Shown here: positions 11,401 through 23,900 of the stretch, piece by piece
Layout of the letters: each line of letters begins with the position of its first letter
Position numbering within the stretch: position 1 is the stretch's first letter
Notes under the pieces: model-generated
What the model was told of the DNA's origin: nothing
Databases searched by the model: none
The model's input: the letters and a program-made list of their open reading frames with translations, nothing else
From: Oscarella lobularis
Taxonomy: Eukaryota; Porifera; Homoscleromorpha; Homosclerophorida; Oscarellidae
Assembly: GCF_947507565.1 (NCBI RefSeq)
Contig: NC_089193.1
Location: 186,001 to 250,000 of the forward strand
DNA: 64,000 bases
Reading direction: 5' to 3'
Program-made: the position numbers and the translations under genes

Positions 11401-14400
11401 GAGTGCTTAGAAAAAAATACTACTTTGCTAAACTTTGGCAGTATGTACTTGGAGTTGCATGCGTAAAGCAGACACTAGCCTTCTCCTTAGAACAACTGTC
11501 TAATTTCCAAACACTTTTGGTCGCAGCCACACAATCTTGTACGTTCTGCAAAGACGAATTCTTATCATCTTCAAACAAAGTCCAGTTAACATAGACTAAA
11601 GGTGAACCGTCAGACCAAACATAAAATCCCTCATTAGATACATCATTGAGTCCAATCCATGCCTCATCCTCTTCCTTAAAAAGGAGCAAACTTAGCTCGT
11701 TCTGCTCTTGAATCGAAAGAATTCTGGCAAGAGAGCTTCTCGTCTCCGCGATTTCGCAGTCTGCCAAGGAATCCTGCCACGTCTTCCTTTCAGATATACG
11801 TTTGAAGCAAGACCGAGTTCCAAGCTTTGTCCAACCGTTTGGACACGAGTAAACATCTATAAAAAAAATCAGAAACAAAATCCTCCCTAAGGTGATTAAA
11901 GTACTGACAACGAAGGGACAAAGTTTGAGGTGACGGTGACGCCAATATATCCAATTCATTCCGAAATCCTAAAGAAGATGAGTACCATATTTACTCTAAT
12001 AGAAGCCGCCTTCTAATAAACGCCGCTCTGTGACAGACCCTTGCTAAAGCGTGTAAGAGCGTGAAAGAATGGTTTTCAAACGCAATCCCGAAACATATTA
12101 ACGCCGCGGCTTTTATGAGAGTAAATACGGTAAATAAGAATGGATTTTCGTACCTGTGAGATTACTTTTACAGACGTATTGAGCCTTAGCAGAGCAGTTT
12201 GAAACAGACCAAACAAACTCACGCCCGTCTGATCCCAATAAAACGCAACCCTGGTTTTCTCCCTTTGGGTATGCTGGCTCATACTTTCCCCACTTGGTGA
12301 AACTGATGGGAGATGCATCAAGCCATATGAAAGCTTCTTGCGCAGACGTATCATTGTAAAACAAGCCTGTCCAATAGAGTGATCCCTGAACAGGTGACGT
12401 TTCTTTTGCAACGAAAGCATTTTCGAATGCGTTTCTTATTGAAACTAGTGAAGCATTGCGACTACTGCACTTTTCAATCTGAGCAACTTTTTGTGAAACC
12501 GGCTCATCTTTGGAGAAATAATAGCATGCGCTCTCGAAGTAGAGTTCATCTGTTCTGCACCGATCATCTTGTAACGGATCTGATTCCAGACGAATTCCGT
12601 TATCCATATCCCCTAGAATAAGAATGAAAGAAGATATTGACAAGGCAAGGTCTATCATTATAAGAGTATCGCGCTATATCTTACGGAGAGAAACTTTGCA
12701 TAAAACGTCTTTTCTTTTAAAGCAATCGGCCGTCTTCCAATACCCAGTACGAACGTCCATCGCAACGCAATTAAAATTAGTTTTTGGTTCTTCAGTAGCC
12801 CACAAGACGTACCTGAAAACGCATGAATTATAAAATAATTCACTGCAAGCTCCATCACAGACACCTCAGAGGTTCTTCATTGATCCACTTGAACGCACCA
12901 TCATCTTCTCGTCTCAATCCAACCCAAACATCTTCCCCCCACGAATAGTCAACAAGAAGTGAAAATACAAAAGCTTGTTCGTGTGGACTGCTGATGCTAG
13001 CGCTGTTAATAGGTCCGCATCCTGCTTCTTCCAAATCTTGGTCATACATATTCCAATACATAGACGAAACAGCGTAGCAATATTCCCCATAGAGAACCCA
13101 TTGCGAGGGACAATCTAAAAAAGTCAATAATTTTACTTATCAACTAAATCATAAAACTGCATGGTTTACATTCATTTTTCTTGCAAACTGCAACAGCCTT
13201 CCTACACGAATGATTTTGCGGTGACATGTGCTCACAATCATGGAGCGACAATTCGCTTCCGTTGCAAGCAACTGTCAGAAACGAATGATTTTGATTTAGG
13301 CTTCTTGGAGTTGATTCTAGGCGCTCCGATTGCGCTGAGGCTGCCTTTGCAAAGCCCAATTGGCGACAGACAACGTTAGCTTCTGTTAAATCCCATTTGT
13401 TGCGTTCGCCGCCGCAGATATTGGTCCACGTGTCTTTGTAAAAAACTTCAACATTTCCCTCTTTTTCTTTTGTCGTATCAGCAGTATTAACCAGTCGCAC
13501 TTGCCACTCTGCGTTGAAGCACTTCATTGCTAAAACATAATTACAGAAGGAGAAAAAGAAAGTGCACTCTGCCAACAGTGAATCCAAGGAAAAACAGGCT
13601 GGGAGAATAGATTCAGAATGCGAATAACGAAGGCTTTCTTCAGATGAACGTCTTGAGCTGTATCCCAAATGCTTGCAAAAGAAATTTGGAAAAAATATAT
13701 TAGAATACGAGCCACAAGCAAATCTCCAATTTCCACTTATCCCTATCTGCAAAATACCCTCGCTGGGCACTGAGCCATTTGCAAGTCGCACCTCAAGAGA
13801 ATATTTTCTGCTGGATTGGCAATAAATAAATAAATCCGAATTGCAGGTCACTCGTTCGTATGAGCAACCGATAGTATTTTCATTCCACATACAGTCGACA
13901 GAAAAAGAATTGTTCCCTTTGTTTCCTTCTCCAGAGTGATTCAAAGCACGAGTAAACAAAACATCAGGGTACCCGAAATGACGACAGACTGCAACTGCCG
14001 TTTGACTGACATTGACACCGCTTTTCGCCATACCCACGCGTCTCCAAGCACCATCAAGAAAAATTTCAAGGCGACCGCGATTGGGGGTAACGCCGTCGAC
14101 AAGTTGCAAATCAGCTGTCATCAGCTCTGAGAATTGAAAAACGGTATGCATTAAAATTAAACTGCGACAACAATCAAGCCTCACTTTTTGGTTTCTCGCA
14201 GATAAATCTATTTGTAGACGAACATGGTACGGACAGCCAATTAATAATGGAACCGGTTGATTTCCGGTTAGGAACGATGGTCGTACATAGATCGTCTTCG
14301 CAGCGTGCGTTCAAACGTTCCCAGTTCGAATAGACAAACGGCGATTCGTCCGACCACCGATAGCTGTAGACACCTCTTGCTATAGGCGAACTAACTAATC

Positions 14401-16782
14401 CGATAAAAAATGCTGTGTGTCGATGCCAATCATCTAAATAATCCCTGAGTGCTACATCGTCTTTATCGATTGACCATAGATGTGCTTCCTGTTTAGAGCA
14501 GTTTTCAGCTGCTTCAGACCAACTCAAAGGCTGTGTCGAAATTTTCAGGCACGAAGAAAAATAACAAATCCAGCCAGAATCACACTCTAAAAAATTCTTA
14601 GAATTACGTGGGACATTTATAGTAACTACTATTTGCGTTTTTGGCATCCTTTATATTAAATTTGAGCAACGGTTAGTATTTTCTCTTTCTAAAATTGTAG
14701 TGTAGCACTGCAATTTACAGAAAGTTTTTAGCATTCCGTTGCAAGACGTAGATAAAGTTTTGTTGACAAGTTTTCTCCCAGCTTTCTCGCATTCAAGTAG
14801 CAAAAACAAGAGGTATACTAAACACGTTACATAAGAACATGAACGTTTAATCAACATAACTCCACTTAAAAATTAGTAAATATTTGTATATAATATTCAT
14901 TTGAATACATAAATAAATATTTTGTAAGAAGGTGCTTAGTAGAAGCAAAAGACGTAGCTTATGAACACAAGTTAATAAGATTTAGTTAGTAGAACCATGC
15001 ATATATTTTAAGACACTAAAGTACATGAGTAAAAAGACCTCGCGTAGCTACTGAATGTATCAAAAGATACGGCAATAACGCATTGTAAAAACAAGAAAAG
15101 GACATAATACTGACCTACACAAGACTCCTGAAAGGCGGAATCAATTGCATCAGTAGAACTTGCAAAAACGATTGCAACAAGGAAGGAGACGAAGAGTAAT
15201 CGGTCACAATGAAAAGGCAAATTCACAACAATTTTTCGACGCCGGCGTCTATCGGACGAAGAAGCGGTTAGGCGACAGTTGATAGAGGAGTCCAGCTTCC
15301 GTAGATAAAGGTAACAAGAAAAAGAGACAAAAGTAAATAGAAGCGAAAAGAAGCCAATCATGGTTAAGGTAAAGGACGTCGTAGCTGGAAAAAAAGAAAA
15401 TGCTATGCGATACAAATATAAACAATCGGCATAACCTTGAACAGATAAGTCGAAAGAACTTAACTTCTCTTTGGCGTGGCATTCCAAAGCATCTGCATCG
15501 TAGAGAATGCGTCTGTCCTTATTTGCACGGACCCAAAGAAGCACAAGATGACATTGCAACGTACAAATTAAGAGAAATTGTGAGAGAGGCTAAAACCTGA
15601 TAATTGTAATGCTCTAAAAATAGCACCTCTCCCCCGTGACTTAAAAGTTGAGGCCGCCAGGGGCCATTCATATTCCTAAAAATTTGAATTCAACTATATG
15701 CAAAACACTTAAAAAATTTTCAACATCAAACCTATCATTGCAGTCATAGACACAGCCAGTTACTTGAGACTGAAGTTTAAGAAAATTGCGTTCGCTGCAT
15801 TTTAACGTTCCTTTAAATAAAGCAGAAACAAGAAATAAACTTTACGATGACAATATTTTTAAATAAAGCAGAAACAAGAAATAAACTGTACGATGACTAT
15901 CATTTACGAATAGCTAAAAGATGAAAAGAAATTAGTTTGTTACTGTCGTATATTGCTGCTTTGCCACTTTGAGTGTTACAGGAACGTCACGTTTATTTAC
16001 TAAAAAATCACATTCTCCTCTGCAACGTTGAGCGTAGAGCGCATCAGTTTCGATATACTATAGAAAATTAGCAGACTAACTTTAGACCATGCAGTAAAGA
16101 GAATTGCACTTTTCTGCTCGTAGAACAAATAGTTTCCCTTCTATCATGGCACATGACTGCGAGCCGAAAAGGAGCGCTTATTAGAGTGGTATATCTCTGT
16201 TATCCCACACTTCCGGTCTATACACCACTCATCCGGGTTAAAAGTAGTTGATCGCGTTCGAATTGGCGCTCCTGATGGGCTCGCAATCGCGTCCCATTAT
16301 ATAAACTAATTACACAACTACTATTTAAGGCACTCGGGCGGGGACTGACCCTCAGCCCACGACCCCGCCCTCGTGATCCCACTCGCCGTAGTTGTGTGAC
16401 ATATAGAAAGCAAATGCATTTTAACAGTGTATAGAATAATGCATTACGCGAAAAATTGGTATGCGATAACTTTATTAATTATTGACGAGCAGGAAGTAGA
16501 GAGATCCTGTGCGATAAAGTCCTCTAATGGAACTCAGAAGCATCTCCAGCACAGAGGAGGGTAGACGTAGCATTGTCTCTAGTTTTACGACTACGCGTTC
16601 ACATTGTACTGGTGGGAGGAGGAGAGTAGCCTGAAAAGCTTAACCACAATATAAAAACGTCTTCAGGTACTCCTACCTTGCAGATCAAAGTTCTCGCGCG
16701 GAAGATTCTCTGCGAGGTGAAACGCTTCACTGTAGCAAAGACAAACTACAGAAAAAAGCGCGAAGAGCACCACTGCTACCAT
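8435..16782 (-). CDS. RTK1: C-type lectin / SRCR / EGF receptor tyrosine kinase
   Basis: A multi-exon gene on the minus strand and paralog of RTK2. Exon 1 (16677-16782) is a signal peptide ending FHLAENLPRENFDLQ, matching FHLAESFPEEYAELK in RTK2. Two short N-terminal exons near 15640-15690 and 15430-15510 are less certain. An exon at 15115-15384 has two hydrophobic segments around a basic loop. Then come a C-type lectin (about 14590-14190), three SRCR modules (about 14130-13150), three C-type lectins (about 13105-12690, 12610-12150 and 11850-11450), seven EGF repeats (about 11395-10400), a transmembrane helix (about 10350-10250) and a tyrosine kinase (about 10200-8435) with [22 protein letters not shown] and [11 protein letters not shown]. 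The C-tail keeps tyrosines (QYIDFD, RYVVGS) shared by all three copies. The kinase looks active. Binding partner is unknown. Confidence 0.85.
15812..15899. repeat. Direct tandem duplication, 46-bp unit, two copies
   Basis: The unit beginning tttaaataaagcagaaacaa occurs at 15812 and again at 15858 with few changes. It lies within the 5' intron region of RTK1. Confidence 0.85.
16158..16285. repeat. Inverted-repeat element (MITE-like)
   Basis: Outer arms TGCGAGCC (16158-16165) and GGCTCGCA (16278-16285) enclose a second pair, AGGAGCGC and GCGCTCCT. Similarity between the arms may extend about 15 bp further out. I found no target-site duplication. The sequence first looked like an intron-containing tRNA but lacks a proper T-stem. 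Confidence 0.5.
16312..16397. repeat. Hairpin-forming inverted repeat
   Basis: ACACAACTAC (16312-16321) pairs with GTAGTTGTGT (16388-16397), and an inner GGGCGGGG (16336-16343) pairs with CCCCGCCC (16363-16370). It lies in the large 5' intron of RTK1, next to another inverted repeat. No coding potential. Confidence 0.6.
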
Positions 16783-17029
16783 TGCTGCAGGTAAGGGTGG
16801 CGCCGATCGACTAATAGCTCTTCAGGTGATGCAGCCCTTTTGTGATTGTCCGGCGTCACACGACGATGCAGTTAGCCAATCACGAACGATCCTCGACTGC
16901 ATCAACAGTGATAAAATAACTTCCACCGACACCACACCTATTTTTCTGCGAATCCGGCTAACCGTTGAGTCAATGTTCTTTCAATGCCATCTGTGTTTGT
17001 CTTTATCGTCATGGCAACTTGCATCTTTG

Positions 17030-18780
17030 AAACTACGAGTAGACGCGCGTTAGGACTCTAACTAATCAACACTTGCCTTGGCCGTGCGAACAGGGCACGG
17101 CAGAGCAAAAACAGCCCAAACAACACGTTCAGGGGAACCATCTTTCTTCTTCTTTTCAGCAGATTTTTCAACAGTGTGCCGATTCTTTGATTTTCGTTCC
17201 CAGGTTTTTTTGAGGCACTGAGCGGAGAGAAATTGACTTACTGTGCGTATTCTCTCTCTGCCTGGCACGAAATGACAAACGCTCCAAGGAACGTCCGCAA
17301 ATGAAAACGCGCCGCAAATGAAATATTCTTATTAATTAAATATCCGCTCGTGCGCGGCTTCGAACAGGCAACAGTGTATTCGAGCAGATGATCCGGCCAA
17401 GAACAGCCATCATACGAACGTTCAAACTCAGACTCACGTGACGCTGCCATTGGGAACGATCCTCTGCATGCCGGTGATCGGCAGCGTGGACTCCGAGCGC
17501 CGTCCTTCAAATCATTGCACAGGATAATTCCTTGAGGGGCCTCGCTTCGAAGCGACAGACAGAATCGCTTAATTAGAAAAGGTCTTTCTAATTAAATTAC
17601 CTATAGAGTCGGAAGACAGCTGCAAGCTGCAAGGTAAGATAGGGATGAACGCCGCTACCATTGGGTACCAGGGAGCATTGAAGCTTACCTGCTTAGTCCT
17701 TTGAAGACACAGCTGCACGTATATACCGTAATACGTACTGCTGAGCGTATATACGGACGCGAGCGAGAGTAAGTAGGGCTCTTTCTGTTTTTATCCGGGT
17801 AAACGTTTGAGCTGCTTTCGTTCTAAAGTCTTCGACGAGCGACCTTTTAACGGCACTGCCACTTTTCGAATGGGATTCGAAAGGGATTCGAAGTGTTTTT
17901 GCGCGACAGGAACTATTTTCACGAAAGTGAGGCCCCCTAAGAGGTCTCGCCAACAGTTTTTCGAGTTGCAAACCAGAACGAAAGCCTTGCAGGCAAAAGG
18001 TAATCGCTCTGTTTGCAGGCAAACCAAAGGCCTAAACTCTGACTGACAGTCGACGGGTCTCATTGGCTTTCCATCGAGCAACACTCAAAGTTGTCCTTCG
18101 CTACTTCGAAGCTCGTCTTTCCTCTGTCGTGCGTCGGAGGCTATTCTCAGATGACGAGAAGCAAGCTTAGAGGTATGTCTGTCTTCAACTGTATTTATAC
18201 GTGTGTGCAATGTTCACAGCGATCGCCACGAGCAAAAGTCTTGTGGCCCGGGTGGCAGTGAACCCTCAAAAGGAGCCTCACCTCAACTATTGTTCCATGA
18301 ATAGCTGTCGTCTTCATGTTCTCTTATAGTATCTTCATGATCCTCTCCCTTAAAAATAATGGTAACGAACGTGAAATTTTAGTCAGTGTTCTTCCAACAG
18401 ACTAGACCCACGTGCCTGCAAATCTGAAAACACTCTAATAAGATGGATCTAATTCCTCGTAGGAGATGTAGCTGCCTCATGGCCTTCGGGCATGGCACGC
18501 ACGGGCCCTTACTGGATCTTCACATATTTTCCCCTATAGTCAGAGGGCGGAGGGCTCACAGTTTGACCTGATGACCGTATAGCAAATCAAGCAAAGCAAG
18601 CGTCGAACAGATTAAGAGACATACATGTACAACATGTACAACAAATTTTGCAGCACGCTTTCAATGTCACATTAATTATCTGAACTTCATAACATGAACG
18701 CGTCGTGAGTATAGTGGATCGGATCGTGCGATCTCGCCGGCCACTCAATATAGTAATTCAGGTTGCGAGGGTAGCGAACT
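17030..18780. repeat. Repeat B, copy 2
   Basis: Matches 2860-4720 in the same orientation. The signal-peptide exon is present near 17140-17075 on the minus strand but is broken by a 5-bp deletion relative to copy 1, so it no longer reads into a clean signal peptide. Copy 2 also lacks several short blocks and has a small insertion with a cgtatatac palindrome near 17720. The match stops abruptly at about 18780 inside the kinase-like fragment. It lies just upstream of the RTK1 start codon. Confidence 0.8.
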
Positions 18781-20901
18781 TTGCATTTGTTTATTCATTG
18801 CTTTATGGAAATTCTTAGACACATTAACGTGCCACGAATGCATGTGGAACTTAGATCAATAAAGCTCTATCGCGAATAGAAGCGTCACATATACATGCGA
18901 CTTCATGACAACGCTGTGCAGGCGCGCCTAAAGAAAAACTCTGACTGTTTTAGAAAAAGAGTTTTTGAATAGACACCTCGGCGTTCTCACTTAGGGAAAC
19001 GCCACCGCGACGATCGCTATATACGGATGTGTGCAAGAGAAGCCGCACATGCATATATATAGAACACATCTCAAGGGTGTCATAGAAAGTCTCTGTGCAA
19101 TCGAGCCTACCGACTTTTTTCAAAAGCAAGGGTGTCTCAAATAAAAGCGTCGATCGGCCTGTACCACCCGGCGACCGGATTAGGCGTTTTCAGTAGAGTG
19201 CTAACGTCAGTGGTAATCGCGCTAAAATAAATAAAGAGTCATTGCTCAACAGTACTACCATGCAGTCAGAGACAAAGGGAGTGCGGCGCGTTACGGGCAT
19301 GTTCCGCGGGAGGCTTCTATTATAATTTCGAGTCTTCTCTTCTGAGTTGCCCTCAGCTAAGTTCGCTTCGCTGCAATGCTAATTTACATATATTCATCAT
19401 GAAGTTTGCGGTCTCGATCTCTTGCTTTACGCCCCGCCCCCTTTTACTCGACTGCATGACTTCGTCACTGAAAGTGACAGGTAATTGTTCTAGATAATCA
19501 AATGCATGGTGGCTGCCTCATTCAAGCTCCAACACATTCTTTTTGACCACGCCTACACGCGCACCGTGGTGTTAGATCGAGCAATACATGCAATGTGAGT
19601 TTTGGAACCCAGCGTCGAATTATCGAGCAGCTGTTTGCATGTGGAAATCAAGAGAAGCGCATTCGCTCACCTGATGGTTTCGAAAGCTCACCTGCGCGTG
19701 GAGACGAATGCAGCGAATGCAGTCACTTTCAGGGCCGATTCAACAACGATTTAAGATTATTGTCATTCATTTTCAGGCTCCAGAGGAAGATTTGATTGTC
19801 GACATCGCGTAAAGATCGCGCAGTACAGAGATAAAAATCTCCACATCCGGGATTGTCCCTAGTTCATCGTTCGTTGCTCGCTTCTGTCTACAATGAGTTC
19901 TGTTGACGAGAATGGTAAGATGGTCGTCTGTCTTGTTACCGGAGCGACAGATGCATGCACTACTGTTGAACGGGTTCCCCAAACGCCTTTCCGAGGCATT
20001 ATACCCTTTATCCGCGCAACCTCGCCTTTCGTTTAGGAATCCTGCGACGCATTAAAGTCAAGACGTCTATGAAAGCGCGAAATTGTGCCAAACCCCACCT
20101 CATCACCAATTTCGCAACGAGATGTGCATTATAACTCGATTGCACTTCGTACAGGGCTTGCAGAAACTCGTCGCATCGACGATCGCGACCCTTTCGAAGT
20201 CGTGTTCAATGAGGCGCTTACTATATACTACTCAGCTAGGGAGCCAACCTGAAAGGCAACTGCGCATTGAGACAAATGCAGAGATGCTTGTATATAAATA
20301 TTTTTCACGAGAGCGCGCTGTCAGCATATGTAGCTGTGTCTGCAGACCGATACATCTTCCTATTTTAATTTTCTAGGCGCTGCTTTCTCTAAATCCTAAC
20401 TCTTCATGGTTAGCCTTCTGCTGTTGCGGTTACCCGTTCTCTTGGAAGTAGGGCGATAGCAGTTTGACAAAATTCGTGTGACTTACGCTTTATAGGGCTC
20501 ATTTCGTCGACGAATGATCGGACACCTATTACAATGCTTCTATTCATTCTTTCAGCTATTTTTATCTACATGCATGGCGCCAGGAGAAATTTAGCAAAAA
20601 GTGCTCAACACGCATGCGGGCTGGTATATATCAGAGATCCTTACTTGGCTTCAAACAGTCTTATCGGGTTGAAGCACGTACATCGATCAGCACAGTCAAA
20701 TTGAAGTTCTCAATCCAACCTCGAGTCTCGACTTTAGAGTTCTACATTTGAGGTGCGACAACGTATAGGTACGTTTTGTGATACGACACTGACTATATGA
20801 AACGCTGAATGAATCAATCGCATCGTGCTTGGGCCTGAAATCTTTCTCTCTGTTTATCTTTGTAGCGATTTAAGACGGAGAAGAATAAGTAACGACAAAG
20901 G
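18781..20901. other. 2.1 kb intergenic stretch with no convincing gene
   Basis: Only short, unrelated open frames occur here. The longest (19595-19795 and 20083-20376, plus strand) have no recognisable motif and no supporting splice pattern. The last 200 bp are presumably the promoter and 5' UTR of the sushi-tyrosinase gene: the segment near 20840-20901 recurs at the 5' end of its pseudogene near 48190-48300. Confidence 0.55.
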
Positions 20902-23900
20902 ATGCATCTTTTCTGTCTCGTTCTGATGCTCACCGCTACTTTGGGCGGTTCTCTGGCACTGAGTACATCCTTTCTCACACCCAGTTAATCTTATCTGTAA
21001 CCTGCAGCGTTATCTTTTGTTCCATGCAGGATGTTTCAGACCACGTCCTCCCCGAAACGGCGACGTTCACGTTGTCAATGATACGGCGACGTTCTCGTGT
21101 AAATCGTCAGAAGGTTACGTTCTCTCGGGTTCGCCAACGTCAGTTTGTCAACCGGGCTCGTGGTATGGATTTACCTGGTCAAGCAAAGTCCCCAAGTGCA
21201 GAAAACGTATGGGTTGAACAATAAGAATGTACCTCGCAGCTCTAGAGTGTTGTTTAATTAGGATATTGCGCTCGTCTGCTTGAACCAGAGAACGGATGTT
21301 TGAACTTGACGCGTCACTTAGCGTTTTTTCGATGTCAGGACGGCTTTAGGCTGGTAGGAAGCAGAAATCGAACTTGCCTACATAATGGAACTAGCGCTGC
21401 GCATTGGTCTGGTTCGCCTGTTTGGTGTTCGCGTAAGGCTTTTAATTAATATCCTTAGTTAAGTGTTATGATTTTTACCCTCAGCTTGCCCTGCTCCTCC
21501 GGCGGTGAAACGTGGTTTTTTGGTTGAGGAGGACGTGCTGACGGCAAAGTACGCATGCAAGCGTCGTCACTCTATGATAGGAAATTCGACAACATTGTGT
21601 AATGCGTCATCGAATATATGGGCGTCTCCTCCAACGTGTGTGAAGACAGGTAAGTTCTCCTTTGAAGACTTTCATCTAAGTGCTACATCGTTTATTTCGT
21701 TAGTTTGCCCTAATCTGCATCATCCTTTAAACGGTGTTGCGCACTATAACAAGAAGTTATCGCAGGTGCACTACACTTGCAACCGGGGATATCTTTTGTT
21801 TGGCTCTCCGTACCGATCTTGCAATGAGACAACGGGCAAATGGTCAGGATCGAGGCGTTCATGCACCACATCAGACGGTACAGAAAATTCTTACTTAGAA
21901 CCCAACTGTACTTCTTTTTATAGCTACAAGTATGAGGCGCTTCAAACACTGCGGTGTTTTGGAACATCCTCTTCATGGGCAAGTGTCTTTCGACAAAGTC
22001 AGCTATACTAAACTCAAAGCGACGTACACCTGCAATCCTGGCTTTTTCCGTCATGGAAACGAAAAAAGAGTTTGCATAAGCTATCAGCAAAAGTGGTCAG
22101 GCTCTACCGCAAAATGCATTCGTGCGTGTGAAGATAACAGTTTAATTGAGTAGCTTTTATTGTGAGTGTCTAGCTTGTCCTCCCATAAGCGAGCCTCTGA
22201 GAAATGGTCGCGTGACAGTTTCAGGGAATCGTGCGAACTACACCTGCGATCATGGTTACAATTTGAAAGGGCGTACAAATCGGCGATGCAATCTACGCAC
22301 GCACCGTTGGTCTAATTCGCCTCCACGTTGCAAGCATTGTGAGGGCATAAGTACTTCTAACATAACTAGTGATGTCTCTTTTTTATTAATTCAACTAGTC
22401 TGTCGTCAACCGAATTCTCCGCGTCAGGGATCAGTTTTGATTGACGGTTTCTTTGCCAACTATTCATGCATTTCTGGACACCGACTTGTTGGGCCATCAT
22501 CAATACGATGTGTATCAGGAAGATGGGTGTCTGATCCTCCCTGTTGTGTTCTAGGTAAGGTAAAGGAAGATAGATTTGCGATGTTACATGCTTACAGTAT
22601 AACTTGCATAGGTTGCTCAACTGATCTTAGTATAGAGAACGGCAATGTCTACATCAACGGGTCGGTTGCAGTGTACAGCTGCAAATCTGGCTACAGGCTC
22701 GCAAAGGAAAGCAAACGACACTGTAAAAAGATTTCCTGGAGAGATTCTTTTTACTGGGATTCTTTACGCGAGCCTTGGTGCACTCGTACGTGTTTAGCGA
22801 TTTATAGAGCTTTGCAAGTTACTTTTAATTTGTTATACATTAGGCTGCCTAAAACCGGTTGCACCTAATTATGGACGCGTAACGGAAAGAGAAAATGAAG
22901 CTACGTACGATTGCGATTATAAATTTGCTTTGCTCGGCGCAGAAACTCTCACCTGCACTGAATCAGGAAAGTGGTCGGCTCCTGCTCCTGTTTGCAAGAA
23001 GCCAAGTAAATTTTTATTGTAAAATCAAGATCACGTTATTGTCTGTTAATTAATATTTTAGAGTGCGGTTTAGTAAAAAGAGATTATACTCAGCAAGTAG
23101 CCTACTCAGAGTTTAATGGAACTTGGATAGCGACGTTCACATGTCGATATGGTCAGAATTTATTTGGAGATGAAAAGAAGTTCTGCAAGGGGAACGACAC
23201 GCGGTGGCGTGGTTCAAACTTTGACGTTCAATTGCCTACATGTTCACGTGCGAATCTCATCTTGCAGTCGATTTAGTCACGTATCAAATGGCATCTTTTT
23301 GTAGGCTGCCCTATTTTGGAACTTGACAACGGCAACGTGGTTCAGGATGGCGTCAGTGCTACGTATTCTTGCAACGTCGGTTTCAGACTTGATGGAAGTC
23401 GAACTAGAACGTGCGGCAAATATTCCGGAGAATGGAGTGGATGTCCACCTGTTTGCTCTAATTCCTCTGGTATTTGATAATTGTGAAATAACATATTATA
23501 GAGTGGCTTTGTAGAAGATGGCCCAGGTGACGCGTCTGAAGAAGACTTCTACTTAACATGCTGCTCTCCTCCTAAACCACCTAATGGATCGGTAGTCCTA
23601 ACATCTCCACGAAAAGGCGTACGCGTGGCAAAATACATCTGCGACAGCGGCTTCAGATTGAAAGAAACGCGTAATACACAAGAGTGCAGTTCTTCATTGA
23701 ATTACTGGTTACCATCGTTCGAACCATCGTGCTTATCAAGTAGGTATACGCTTATCGATCATAGATTAAGTTGAACCACTTTGCCGCAGCGTGCCCGTCT
23801 CTCTCAAATCCGCGAAATGGAGAAGTTCTGGTCAATGGATCGCGAGCAGTATACTCGTGCCATGCTCCGTTTATACTATACGGAAACAAGGAGCGGCTGT

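Noticed and set aside
16168-16275. tRNA-like sequence with GGAGCGC/GCGCTCC ends and a TTCGAAT
   Set aside because: Only two bases separate TTCGAAT from the 3' arm, so no five-base T-stem can form. The arms extend into a larger inverted repeat.
19893-20036. Short frame starting MSSVDENGKMVVC
   Set aside because: Only 47 codons, no motif, no splice partner or conservation within the window.
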